Shown here piece after piece: positions 53,944 to 62,479 of a stretch of 64,000 nucleotides of DNA (the stretch's first letter is position 1; each line of letters begins with the position of its first letter). The notes beneath the pieces were generated by a model. It had not been told where the DNA came from. It did not search any database and saw only the letters and a program-made list of their open reading frames with translations. The translations under genes were made by a program, and so were the position numbers. Where the stretch lies: contig NZ_VFNC01000003.1 of assembly GCF_006715395.1 (NCBI RefSeq), positions 620,001-684,000 on the forward strand, in the 5' to 3' direction. The DNA comes from Streptomyces sp. SLBN-31 (GTDB lineage Bacteria; Actinomycetota; Actinomycetes; Streptomycetales; Streptomycetaceae).

Positions 53944-55091
53944 GTGGTTCCGCAACGGGCAGGCCTTCGGGCGAGGGTGACGGCACGCGCGCGGTGCGGG
54001 CGGGACTGCCCGAGACGGTCAAGAACGAGCCGACCCTGCCCGGGCCGGTGTTCGCCGCCCACTTCCACCTGCCGGGCGACGTCAGCGGCCCGTACACCTA
54101 CGGCCGCGACGACAACCCCACCTGGACGCTGCTGGAACGCGCCATCGGCGAACTGGAGGCACCCGGCCGGACGGACGTGGAGACGCTCACCTTCGCATCG
54201 GGCATGGCCGCCATCTCGGCGGTGCTGTTCTCCCAGGTGAGCGCCGGGGACGCCGTCGTACTGCCCACCGACGGCTACCAGGTGCTGCCCATGGTCCGCG
54301 CCCAGCTGGAGGCGTACGGCGTCGAGGTGCGCACCGCCCCGACGGGGAACGACGCCCAGCTCGACGTCCTCGACGGCGCGAAGCTGCTGTGGATCGAGAC
54401 GCCGTCCAACCCGGGGCTGGACGTGTGCGACATCCGGCGGCTCACCGAGGCGGCACACACGCGTGGTGCGCTCGTGGCCGTCGACAACACCCTCGCGACG
54501 CCCCTGGGGCAGCGTCCGCTTGAGCTGGGCGCGGACTTCGCCGTGGCCAGCGGCACCAAGCAGCTCACCGGGCACGGGGACGTCCTGCTCGGCTACGTCG
54601 TCGGGCGCGACGCCGAGGCCATGGCGGCGGTACGCCGCTGGCGCAAGATCGTCGGCGCGATCCCGGGGCCCATGGAGGCCTGGCTCGCACACCGTTCGAT
54701 CGCCACGCTCCAGCTGCGGGTCGACCGGCAGTGCGCGACGGCCCTCACGCTCGCCGAGGTGCTGCGGGAGCGGCCCGAGATCAGCGGGCTGCGCTATCCC
54801 GGGCTGCCCGACGACCCCTCGCACAAGGTCGCCGCCCAGCAGATGCGCCGCTACGGGTGCGTCATCTCCTTCACGCTGCCCACGCGCGCGCGTGCCGAGC
54901 GTTTCTTGGAGGCGCTGCGGCTCGTGGACGACGCGACGAGCTTCGGCGGCGTGCGGTCGACGGCCGAGCGGCGCAGGCGCTGGGGAGGAGATCCGGTGCC
55001 GGAGGGTTTCATCCGCTTCTCGGTCGGCGCCGAGGACCCCGAGGACCTGGTGGCGGACGTCCTGCGGGCTCTGGAGGAGTCGGCGGAGTGA
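53940..55091 (+). CDS. Cystathionine gamma-lyase type PLP enzyme
   Basis: A 383-residue Cys/Met metabolism PLP enzyme. Markers are TYGRDDNPTWTLLERAIGEL, TFASGMAAISAVLF, LLWIETPSNPGLDVCDI and the lysine motif AVASGTKQLTGHGDVLLGYV (usually S-x-T-K-Y-x-x-G-H), then FGGVRSTAERR. It likely cleaves cystathionine or a related C-S substrate in the transsulfuration direction; assignment among gamma-lyase, gamma-synthase and beta-lyase is not certain from sequence. It overlaps ptpA by 4 bases. Confidence 0.92.
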   Translation: MSGSATGRPSGEGDGTRAVRAGLPETVKNEPTLPGPVFAAHFHLPGDVSGPYTYGRDDNPTWTLLERAIGELEAPGRTDVETLTFASGMAAISAVLFSQVSAGDAVVLPTDGYQVLPMVRAQLEAYGVEVRTAPTGNDAQLDVLDGAKLLWIETPSNPGLDVCDIRRLTEAAHTRGALVAVDNTLATPLGQRPLELGADFAVASGTKQLTGHGDVLLGYVVGRDAEAMAAVRRWRKIVGAIPGPMEAWLAHRSIATLQLRVDRQCATALTLAEVLRERPEISGLRYPGLPDDPSHKVAAQQMRRYGCVISFTLPTRARAERFLEALRLVDDATSFGGVRSTAERRRRWGGDPVPEGFIRFSVGAEDPEDLVADVLRALEESAE

Positions 55092-55319
55092 CCGGCTTAC
55101 GGGCGCCGAGCGGGCGTCCCACCGTGGATGACGGGCGATCCGAGCCTCCCCCCTCGTGGCTCGGACCGCCCTCGGTTCCGCGCGCGAAGAACCGCGCGAC
55201 CAAGGCTAGTTGACTCTCTGTCAGTGTCCAATCACAGTAGCGACAGAGACCTATCGACTTATTTATAGTTGGGCCCTGCCCGGGGTCGGAGGAAGGGCGG
55301 GGAAAGGGGAAGGCGGACC

Positions 55320-56225
55320 ATGGATCTGGCCTTGCTGCGCACGTTCGTCACGGTGCACCGGGCCGGCTCCTTCACCCGAGCCGCGGCCCTGCTCGGCCTG
55401 TCACAGCCGGCCGTGACCTCCCAGATACGCACACTGGAGCGGCAGCTGGGCCGCCCCCTGTTCCTGCGGCAGGCCCGCGGAGTGACCCCGACGACCGTCG
55501 GGGACGAGCTCGCGCACAAGGCCGCCCCGCACCTCGACGCCCTGGTGGAGATCGCGGAGACCGGCCTCGACGACGAGTCCTCCTTACGGACCCTGCATCT
55601 CGCCGGTCCCCCCGAGTTCACCGCGGAACGCGCGCTGCCCGCCCTCACCGAACTGACCGGCGAGGACGGCCAGGGTTTCGCGCTGCGCGCCTCCTTCGGG
55701 AACGCCGAGGAGACCCTGGAGGGGCTCGCCGCCGGGCATCATGATCTGGCCATCAGTACGGCCCGTCCGCGCGGCGCCCTGCTCACGGCGACTCCGCTCT
55801 GCGACGAGGAGCATGTCCTGGTCGCCTCCGCGGCGCGGGCCGAGAAGATCGGCCGCTTGAAACCCCGCCGCAGGGGCGCACCCGCCCTCGAAGACGTCCC
55901 CGTGATCGAGGTGCACGAGTCGCTGCCCTTCGTCTCGCGCTACTGGGCCGCCGTCTTCGACTCCCGGCCGGCCGCCCCGGGGACCGTCATCGTCCCCGAC
56001 CTGCGCGCGGTCCTCGCGTGTGCCGTCGCGGGTGCCGGTCTCGCGGTACTGCCCCGCTATCTGTGCGCGAACGCGGTGGAGCGGGGACAGCTCGTCGCCC
56101 TGCACGATCCCGCGGTGCCTCCACTGCGGACGTACTTCCTCGTGGTGCGGACCGGCACGCTCGCGATGCCGCACATCGCACGGGCACACGAATGGCTGCT
56201 GGGGGCAGCGACCGACTGGTGCTGA
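55320..56225 (+). CDS. LysR family transcriptional regulator with a TTA codon
   Basis: A 301-residue LysR regulator. HTH: LALLRTFVTVHRAGSFTRAA, GLSQPAVTSQIRTLERQLGR; effector domain about 90-300. Codon 89 (55584-55586) is TTA, the bldA-dependent leucine codon, right at the hinge between HTH and effector domains. A symmetric CTATCGACTTATTTATAG lies about 60 bp upstream and could be an autoregulatory site. The ATG at 55320 is well supported by the family start MDLALLRTF. No divergent target gene is present; the upstream gene is co-directional. Confidence 0.93.
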   Translation: MDLALLRTFVTVHRAGSFTRAAALLGLSQPAVTSQIRTLERQLGRPLFLRQARGVTPTTVGDELAHKAAPHLDALVEIAETGLDDESSLRTLHLAGPPEFTAERALPALTELTGEDGQGFALRASFGNAEETLEGLAAGHHDLAISTARPRGALLTATPLCDEEHVLVASAARAEKIGRLKPRRRGAPALEDVPVIEVHESLPFVSRYWAAVFDSRPAAPGTVIVPDLRAVLACAVAGAGLAVLPRYLCANAVERGQLVALHDPAVPPLRTYFLVVRTGTLAMPHIARAHEWLLGAATDWC

Positions 56226-56289
56226 CCTGCGATTTTCGCTGTTCGCCGCGGCCGTCACACGGTGAGCTCGTCCGGTGACGACTTGCGAT

Positions 56290-56303
56290 GTTTCACGTGG
56301 AAC
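56290..56303. promoter_or_regulatory. parS-like site (one mismatch)
   Basis: GTTTCACGTGGAAC differs from parS at one base. It lies 21 bp upstream of the NUDIX gene start, within its probable promoter. Confidence 0.55.
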
Positions 56304-56324
56304 CATCCGGGCCACATTCCCCCC

Positions 56325-56807
56325 ATGACCGTCCGACCCGTGGTCAAGCGCACCGCCCGTGCCGTTCTGCTGGACGGCGACGCCCTGATCCTCATCAAGC
56401 GCACGAAGCCCGGCGTAGATCCCTACTGGGTGACTCCCGGTGGCGGCGTCGAGCCCACAGACACGACCGTCGTCGACGCCCTGCACCGCGAGGTGTACGA
56501 GGAGCTCGGCGCGAAGATCACCGACGTGGTGCCCTGTTTCGTCGACACCGTCGAGCACATCGGCGAGGACGGCGGCGCGACCGGTGTGAAGGTGCAGCAC
56601 TTCTTCGTCTGCCGTCTGGAGTCCATGGACCCGAACCTGCGGCACGGGCCCGAGGTCGAGGAGCCCGCCGGCGAGTACGAGATCGTCCGCGTGCCGTTCA
56701 CCCGGGTCGGGATCGCCTCCGTCCATCTCGTGCCGCTGTCGCTGCGGCACTATCTGGACGGCAACATCGAGGGCGTGCGCGCCATGCACGCCCCGGACCT
56801 GGGCTGA
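56325..56807 (+). CDS. NUDIX hydrolase
   Basis: A 160-residue NUDIX protein: RAVLLDGDALILIKRTKPGV starts the fold and the box region is GGGVEPTDTTVVDALHREVY continuing into EELGA. The REVYEELG core with its three acidic metal ligands is intact. The first Glu of the consensus (G-x5-E) is replaced by Thr, a tolerated but less usual form. It hydrolyses some nucleoside diphosphate derivative; specificity cannot be read from sequence. It is convergent with the HAD gene, 19 bp apart. Confidence 0.88.
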   Translation: MTVRPVVKRTARAVLLDGDALILIKRTKPGVDPYWVTPGGGVEPTDTTVVDALHREVYEELGAKITDVVPCFVDTVEHIGEDGGATGVKVQHFFVCRLESMDPNLRHGPEVEEPAGEYEIVRVPFTRVGIASVHLVPLSLRHYLDGNIEGVRAMHAPDLG

Positions 56808-56826
56808 GCCGCCGCCGACGGGTCAG

Positions 56827-57459
56827 CTACCGGTCATGGCGCACCAGCTCATACGCCTCCCACAGATCGCCGCCCAGGTAGGAGTGGGTTGCGAGACCTG
56901 ACAGATGGCTGTCCGCGTTGACCGCCACGGAAACCGGCACCGCGCCGAACAGGTCCCTGTCGGACAGGGAGTCCCCATAGGCGACGCAGTCGGCCCGCGC
57001 CACTCCGAACTCGGCGCACAGCCGGTCGGCGATCTCGACTTTGGCCGCAGCGCTGAGTACCCCGGTCGGGTCCACCGGCTCGGTGAACGGCACAGCGGGA
57101 AAGCGCGACCCGTGCGCGGGGTGGGCACCCCAGCCGAGGAGCTTCTCCACGAAGAACGACGGCGACAGCGACACGACGGCGCAGTATCCGCCCTGCCGGC
57201 GGATCTCCTCCCAGACCTCCCTGATCCGCTCCAGCCACGGGGCCCCGTCGAAAGCCGCCGTCACATGGGCCTCGGTCAGCCCGGACCAGAGAGCGTGGAC
57301 CTGGGCGGCGTACTCCGGTGGCCCTATCAGCCCCGCCGAGATCGCCTCGTCGAGCGCCAGGGCCTCGGCTTCCAGTCCCAGCTGCCGTGAGATCTCCACA
57401 GGCGACGTCGTGCCACGCAGCAACGTGCCGTCCAGGTCGAAGAGATGAAGTCTCGCCAT
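56827..57459 (-). CDS. HAD-IB family phosphatase
   Basis: A 210-residue HAD hydrolase: motif [13 protein letters not shown], motif II VVSLSPSFFVEKL, and motif IV AYGDSLSDRDLF. The pattern is that of SerB/HAD-IB proteins such as phosphoserine phosphatase-like enzymes. ATG at 57459 begins MARLHLFDLDG, directly in the motif. Substrate unknown. The frame is open far upstream but that part is not protein-like. Confidence 0.9.
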   Translation of the reverse strand: MARLHLFDLDGTLLRGTTSPVEISRQLGLEAEALALDEAISAGLIGPPEYAAQVHALWSGLTEAHVTAAFDGAPWLERIREVWEEIRRQGGYCAVVSLSPSFFVEKLLGWGAHPAHGSRFPAVPFTEPVDPTGVLSAAAKVEIADRLCAEFGVARADCVAYGDSLSDRDLFGAVPVSVAVNADSHLSGLATHSYLGGDLWEAYELVRHDR

Positions 57460-57524
57460 GAGGCACGAGGCTAATCGCCGGGTGGTGTACGCCCGATGGC
57501 CGCGCTCCAATCCACCGTGCCGGT

Positions 57525-57538
57525 GTTTCACGTGAAAC
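57525..57538. promoter_or_regulatory. parS site
   Basis: Perfect GTTTCACGTGAAAC in the divergent gap between the HAD-IB gene and the GNAT gene. Confidence 0.93.
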
Positions 57539-57649
57539 GAACAGCAGCTGTCGGCGTCCTGTGCAGTTGGCCACGACATGGCCAAAAGCTTCCTCGTCCC
57601 ACCGGAAAGAGGTGGACGGCGAGGGCAACGGTCGGACAGCCTGACCTGC

Positions 57650-58516
57650 GTGCCGACGCCTCCCCTCATCTCCCTGCCCATCCGCCGTCTGACGCTCCGC
57701 GATCTCGCCGCCTGCGCCGACCTGTCCGAGGACCGGGGGTGGCCACGCGAGGAGCACAAGTGGGGCCTCCTCCTCACGGCCGGGAAGGGGTACGGCGTCG
57801 ACGACCCCGGCGGCGGCCTCGTCAGCGCCTGCGTCGTCACCGAGTACGGACGGCCGGACCGCCCGGACCTCCTGGCCATCGGCATGGTGCTGGTCGCCGA
57901 ACGGCATGCCCGCCAGGGCGTCGGACGGCACCTGATGCGGCACATCGTCTCGACGACGGGCACCACCCCGCTCACCCTGCACGCGACGCCGAACGGCCGT
58001 CCGCTCTACGAGGAGCTCGGCTTCAAGGTGACGGGCCGCGCCGAGATGCTGCGAGGACGGTTCGTTCCCGACGGGGCCGAGCCCAATGCCGTCACGCGCG
58101 CCGCGACCGCGGAGGACCTCACGGCCGTCCTCAGGCTGGACGCGGAGGTCTTCGGCACCGACCGCACTCATGTCATCGCCCGGCTTCCCGCCTTCGCCGA
58201 CCATCTGCGGGTCGCCGAGGAGAACGGCCGGCTCATCGGATACGCGGCCGCGTGGCCCAACATGGACACCCATGTCGTCGGTCCGCTGATCGCGCGCGAC
58301 ACGGCGACGGCGAAGGCCCTCATCACCTCTCTCGCGGTTCTCAGCGACCGCCCCCTGCGGACCGACATCGACGTACGGCACGAGGAACTGCTGTCCTGGG
58401 CGAAGGAACGGGGGCTGGCCTCCGTCGCCTTCAACTCGGTGATGACCCACCGGGTCCCGGAGCTCCCCGGTGACTGGACCAGGCGCTTCGCTCCTCTGAC
58501 GGTCGCGGCGGGCTGA
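57650..58516 (+). CDS. GNAT family acetyltransferase, probably tandem-domain
   Basis: A 288-residue protein. The first GNAT domain (about 10-140) has the acetyl-CoA loop ERHARQGVGRHLMRHI. The C-terminal half (about 145-280) is a second, degenerate GNAT-like domain (TAEDLTAVLRLDAEVFGTDR) without a clear CoA loop. The GTG at 57650 (V-PTPPLISLPIRRLTL) is preferred because the preceding 24 codons look random. An ATG at 57578 would add them, and neither has a strong RBS. Acceptor substrate unknown. A second GNAT gene follows 30 bp downstream, so the two may be co-transcribed. Confidence 0.82.
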   Translation: MPTPPLISLPIRRLTLRDLAACADLSEDRGWPREEHKWGLLLTAGKGYGVDDPGGGLVSACVVTEYGRPDRPDLLAIGMVLVAERHARQGVGRHLMRHIVSTTGTTPLTLHATPNGRPLYEELGFKVTGRAEMLRGRFVPDGAEPNAVTRAATAEDLTAVLRLDAEVFGTDRTHVIARLPAFADHLRVAEENGRLIGYAAAWPNMDTHVVGPLIARDTATAKALITSLAVLSDRPLRTDIDVRHEELLSWAKERGLASVAFNSVMTHRVPELPGDWTRRFAPLTVAAG

Positions 58517-58546
58517 GGTCCCGCCGCTCGGCATAGGGTGCCTGCC

Positions 58547-58999
58547 ATGGGAGATCTTGAGATACGGCCCGCCACGGTCGACGACGTCCCCGAGATCGTC
58601 GCGATGCTCGCGGACGACCCGCTCGGTGCCCAACGCGAGTCACCGGACGATCTGGCTCCCTACCTCGTCGCGCTGGAACGGCTGACGTCCGATCCGAACC
58701 AGCATCTGGTCGTCGCTGTACGCGAGCACCGTGTCGTCGGCACGCTTCAGCTCACGATCGTCCCCGGGCTCTCCCGGCGCGGCGCCACGCGGTCGATCAT
58801 CGAAGCCGTTCGCGTCCACACGGACGAGCGGGGCAGCGGGCTGGGCACGCAGCTCATCGAGTGGGCGATCGACGCATCCCGTCGGGAGGGCTGCCAGTTG
58901 GTGCAGCTGACCTCCGACAACACCCGCACCGACGCTCACCGCTTCTACGAGCGGCTCGGGTTCACGGCCTCACACGTGGGTTTCAAGCTCCCCCTGTGA
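58547..58999 (+). CDS. GNAT family acetyltransferase
   Basis: A 150-residue single GNAT domain: EIRPATVDDVPEIVAML, VRVHTDERGSGLGTQLIEWA (acetyl-CoA R-G-S-G-L-G loop) and TRTDAHRFYERLGF. All hallmark motifs are present, so it should be active; the acceptor is unknown. It lies 30 bp after another GNAT gene. A parS site follows the stop after 54 bp, before the convergent serine hydrolase gene. Confidence 0.9.
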   Translation: MGDLEIRPATVDDVPEIVAMLADDPLGAQRESPDDLAPYLVALERLTSDPNQHLVVAVREHRVVGTLQLTIVPGLSRRGATRSIIEAVRVHTDERGSGLGTQLIEWAIDASRREGCQLVQLTSDNTRTDAHRFYERLGFTASHVGFKLPL

Positions 59000-59053
59000 A
59001 GCACCTTGTCGGGCCGGGAGGCGACGGGACGGGATGCGTCGGGAGAAGGCCCT

Positions 59054-59067
59054 GTTTCACGTGAAAC
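59054..59067. promoter_or_regulatory. parS site
   Basis: Perfect GTTTCACGTGAAAC, extended by CCCT/AGGG into a 22-bp palindrome, between two convergent genes. Confidence 0.93.
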
Positions 59068-59091
59068 AGGGCACGGCGCCGCGCGGACGCC

Positions 59092-60477
59092 CTATCCGAT
59101 CCCTCGCCATCCATCCGGGTCCACTCCACCCGGCACGGAAGCCTCCTCGTCGTACGGCTGACGGGTGAACACGAAGGAGCCGAGGTCCAGGTGGCTCACG
59201 GTCCCGTCCGGCCGCCGTACGGCCGTCAGGGGCTCTCCGGCGTAGTAGCCCTCCAGTCCGGTCCAGGTGCCGTCGCCGTTCGCCCGGAAGCGCGAGCGGC
59301 GGCCAGCGCCGGACAGTGGCTCCAGCGAGACGAGCCCGTCGGCCGTGAGCCGCAGGGCGAAGCCGTACGTACCCCAGTACCACTGGCCGGCCAACTCCAG
59401 TACGTCCGGGTCGACTTCGCGCATCGGCCGCCACGGCTCGGGGATGCGCGGTTCCGCGTCGGCGACGATACGCACGAGATCGGCGCCCACGGTGGACAGC
59501 AGCGGACCGGAGGTGCAGTTGGCCAGCACGACGGCCGCGACGTCGTCCTCGACGCCGATGGTGAGATTCGCCAGGAAGCCCGGCAGCGAACCGGAGTGCC
59601 CCACGAGCAGCCGGCCGTGGCGCCGCTGGATCTGCATCCCGAGGCCGTACGACGTCCCGTCCATGACGTCCGCGGCCTCCGACGGTGCCGCGGGCGTCCG
59701 CATCTCGCGCACGCTCCCGGCGCTCAGCACCCGGTCGTCCCCCTGCGTCAGGAACACCGCGAACTTCGCCAAGTCACCTGTGGTGGACCAGAGTTGGCCG
59801 GCCGCTGCCATGCGCCCCAGGTCCTCGCTGGGCTCGGGCAACATGACGTCGGCCCAGGGGTGCACCGCCCAGCCGCCCGCGTGGGGCGCCCGAGGGTGGA
59901 CGGTCGTACGGTCCAGGCCCAGAGGTTCCAGAACCTCGTGCCGGAGCGCCTCTTCCCAAGGTGTGCCGCGCAGCTTCTCGACGAGTGCCCCCAGCAGGGT
60001 GTAGCCGGGGTTGGAGTAGTGGAAGCGACGGCCCACCGGATGTGGCAGCGGGCCTTCACCCAGCACGTCGGCGAGTTCCGGCCGCAGGGATCCCGGCGTG
60101 CGCTCCCACCAGGGCCCGGGCGACTCGGCGGCCAGCCCGCCCGTGTGGGCCAGGAGATCGGCGACGGTCGCCTCCCCCACGCCGGTGCCGGGCAGATGCT
60201 TCTCCAGCGGATCACCGAGGTCGAGGAGCCCCTCGTCACGCAGGCGCAGCACCAGTACGGCGGTGAAGGTCTTGGTGATCGAGCCGATGCGGTACTGCAC
60301 GTCCTCGTCCGGCCCGTGCCCGTCCACCGAGGTCCGCGCACCGTGCCACACGGGCCGCCCGCCCCGCACCACCGTCGCCACGAGCGACGGCGCACGTCCC
60401 TCGGCCTGGGCCACGGCGATGCGGTGCAGCAGCGCCCTGCGCGTGCCGGGGAGCAGCTCTTCCTGGGGTGTCGTCAT
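59092..60477 (-). CDS. Serine hydrolase of the beta-lactamase/PBP-like family
   Basis: A 461-residue class C beta-lactamase-like protein. SxxK is in YRIGSITKTFTAV, YxN in HYSNPGYTLLG and the third motif HxG in VGHSGSLPGF. The C-terminal ~120 residues add a lipocalin-like or DUF domain (YWGTYGFALRLTADGLVSLE). No signal peptide is visible, so it is probably a cytosolic esterase or D-amino peptidase. The ATG at 60477 has GGGG just upstream. It ends 24 bp from a parS site. Confidence 0.9.
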   Translation of the reverse strand: MTTPQEELLPGTRRALLHRIAVAQAEGRAPSLVATVVRGGRPVWHGARTSVDGHGPDEDVQYRIGSITKTFTAVLVLRLRDEGLLDLGDPLEKHLPGTGVGEATVADLLAHTGGLAAESPGPWWERTPGSLRPELADVLGEGPLPHPVGRRFHYSNPGYTLLGALVEKLRGTPWEEALRHEVLEPLGLDRTTVHPRAPHAGGWAVHPWADVMLPEPSEDLGRMAAAGQLWSTTGDLAKFAVFLTQGDDRVLSAGSVREMRTPAAPSEAADVMDGTSYGLGMQIQRRHGRLLVGHSGSLPGFLANLTIGVEDDVAAVVLANCTSGPLLSTVGADLVRIVADAEPRIPEPWRPMREVDPDVLELAGQWYWGTYGFALRLTADGLVSLEPLSGAGRRSRFRANGDGTWTGLEGYYAGEPLTAVRRPDGTVSHLDLGSFVFTRQPYDEEASVPGGVDPDGWRGIG

Positions 60478-60542
60478 GACCCCAGTCCATCCCGCGGGAC
60501 GCCTGGTAGTCGAGTTCATTCGCGCCGGGCCGAATGCTCCGG

Positions 60543-62021
60543 TCAGGTCTGCGCCATGTCCACGAACCGCGAGTAGTGCCCCTGGAAGGCGACCGTGATC
60601 GTCGCCGTGGGACCGTTTCGGTGCTTGCCCACGATGATGTCGGCCTCGCCCGCGCGCGGCGACTCCTTCTCGTAGGCGTCCTCGCGGTGCAGCAGGATCA
60701 CCATGTCGGCGTCCTGCTCGATGGAGCCGGACTCACGCAGGTCGGAGACCATGGGCTTCTTGTCGGTGCGCTGCTCGGGGCCACGGTTGAGCTGCGAGAG
60801 CGCGATCACCGGGACCTCCAGCTCCTTGGCCAGGAGCTTGAGGTTACGGGACATGTCCGAGACCTCCTGCTGACGGCTCTCCGAGCGCTTGGAACCGCCG
60901 GACTGCATCAGCTGCAGGTAGTCGATGATCACGAGCTTGATGTCGTTGCGCTGCTTGAGCCGCCGGCACTTGGCGCGGATCTCCATCATCGACAGGTTCG
61001 GGGAGTCGTCGATGTAGAGCGGCGCGGAGGACACCTCGGGCATCCGGCGGGCCAGGCGCGTCCAGTCCTCGTCGGTCATGGTGCCGGACCGCATGTGGTG
61101 CAGGGCCACTCGTGCCTCGGCCGACAGCAGGCGCATCGCGATCTCGTTGCGCCCCATTTCGAGGGAGAAGATGACGCTGGCCAGGTTGTGCTTGATCGAG
61201 GCCGCGCGCGCGAAGTCCAGCGCGAGCGTGGACTTTCCCATCGCGGGACGGGCCGCGATGACGATCATCTGGCCCGGGTGCAGACCGTTGGTGAGTGAGT
61301 CGAGGTCCGTGAAGCCGGTGGGCACGCCGGTCATCTCGCCGCTGCGGGAACCGATCGCCTCGATCTCGTCGAGGGCGCCCTCCATGATGTCGCCGAGCGG
61401 CAGATAGTCCTCGCTCGTGCGTTGCTCGGTGACGGCGTAGATCTCGGCCTGGGCGCGGTTGACGATCTCATCGACGTCGTCGTCGGCCGCGTATCCCATC
61501 TGCGTGATGCGCGTACCGGCCTCGACGAGCCGGCGCAGGACCGCGCGCTCGTGCACGATCTCCGCGTAGTACTCGGCGTTGGCCGCCGTCGGCACCGTCT
61601 GGACGAGGGTGTGCAGGTACGATGCGCCGCCGACCTTGTTGATCTCGCCGCGCTTGGTGAGCTCGGCGGCGATCGTGATGGGGTCGGCGGGCTCGCCCTT
61701 GGCGTAGACGTCGAGGATCGCCTGGAAGATCGTCTCGTGCGCGGGCTTGTAGAAGTCGTGGCCCTTGATGATCTCGACGACGTCGGCGATGGCGTCCTTG
61801 GACAGGAGCATGCCGCCGAGCACGGACTGCTCGGCGTCGAGGTCCTGGGGCGGCACCCGCTCGAAGGCCGTGCCCCCGCCGTCCCAGCCGCTCTCGTCCC
61901 GGCCGTGGTCGTGCTGTTCGCCGCGACTGCGGCCGCCGTCACCGCGTCGGCGGGAGGCGGGCAGACGATCGCTGGGACCGCTGTCGGCCCACGGGTCGTC
62001 CAAGGGCTCGGAAATGCTCAC
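60543..62021 (-). CDS. dnaB: Replicative DNA helicase DnaB
   Basis: A 492-residue hexameric helicase that unwinds DNA at the fork and binds primase. The N-terminal DnaB-N domain begins PPQDLDAEQSVLGGMLLSKD; the RecA-like domain has Walker A ARPAMGKSTLALDFAR, Walker B LVIIDYLQLMQS, the ALSQLNRGPEQR motif and DLRESGSIEQDADMV. No intein is present, unlike many mycobacterial copies. The first ~60 residues are a charged, Streptomyces-style extension. The GTG at 62021 has GGAGGAGG upstream. DnaA-box-like sequences lie in the upstream gap. Gene order dnaB - MATE - rplI places it near oriC. Confidence 0.97.
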   Translation of the reverse strand: MSISEPLDDPWADSGPSDRLPASRRRGDGGRSRGEQHDHGRDESGWDGGGTAFERVPPQDLDAEQSVLGGMLLSKDAIADVVEIIKGHDFYKPAHETIFQAILDVYAKGEPADPITIAAELTKRGEINKVGGASYLHTLVQTVPTAANAEYYAEIVHERAVLRRLVEAGTRITQMGYAADDDVDEIVNRAQAEIYAVTEQRTSEDYLPLGDIMEGALDEIEAIGSRSGEMTGVPTGFTDLDSLTNGLHPGQMIVIAARPAMGKSTLALDFARAASIKHNLASVIFSLEMGRNEIAMRLLSAEARVALHHMRSGTMTDEDWTRLARRMPEVSSAPLYIDDSPNLSMMEIRAKCRRLKQRNDIKLVIIDYLQLMQSGGSKRSESRQQEVSDMSRNLKLLAKELEVPVIALSQLNRGPEQRTDKKPMVSDLRESGSIEQDADMVILLHREDAYEKESPRAGEADIIVGKHRNGPTATITVAFQGHYSRFVDMAQT

Positions 62022-62479
62022 CGAGCCACCTCCTCCCGTCCGCCGAGCGGACCTAGCCGTGCCCTTAGTTCTACGGCACGGCACTGACAAATGAGAGGCC
62101 CAACTCCGCTTGTGGTGCGTCAGTTTTGGGCTGCTTTCCCGGCCGACGCACGGAGTGGGCGCCGGACCACGGTAGGCCCGCGGGCACCGTCAGCCAATCT
62201 GGTTATCCACAGCCCATGTGGACGACGGCCCGGATGCTGTGGAGAACTCCGCGAAACCTGTGCACGACACGGTGGACAGCCCTGTGAACAAGCTCGCCCC
62301 TCGCCTACCGCAACCCTTCTGAACTGCTCATTTACCATCCACCGGCTGTGCAGAAGAAAAACTTCCCCAGTCGGGCCAAGATCGTGTCGAACGGTGCGCG
62401 AATGAGCGCACGAAGAGGCGGTGGGTAATAGTCACTAAGCCTTTGCATCTCTTACCTGTGGACGATTACATTGGTGCAC
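62022..62479. other. 458-bp divergent region between dnaB and the MATE gene
   Basis: Non-coding. The left part should hold the dnaB promoter; the middle has DnaA-box-like sequences (62203-62291); the right part is AT-rich (for example TAATAGTCACTAAGC near 62426) and should hold the MATE promoter. Confidence 0.6.
62203..62291. promoter_or_regulatory. DnaA-box-like cluster between dnaB and MATE
   Basis: TTATCCACA at 62203-62211 is perfect. One-mismatch complements lie at 62218-62226 (TCGTCCACA), 62238-62246 (TTCTCCACA) and 62283-62291 (TTGTTCACA). Four related 9-mers in 90 bp of non-coding DNA suggest a DnaA binding group, weaker than the serS cluster. Confidence 0.6.

Noticed and set aside
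55584..56789. 401-codon minus-strand frame over the LysR and NUDIX genes
   Set aside because: Both plus-strand genes have clear family motifs; the minus-strand translation has none.
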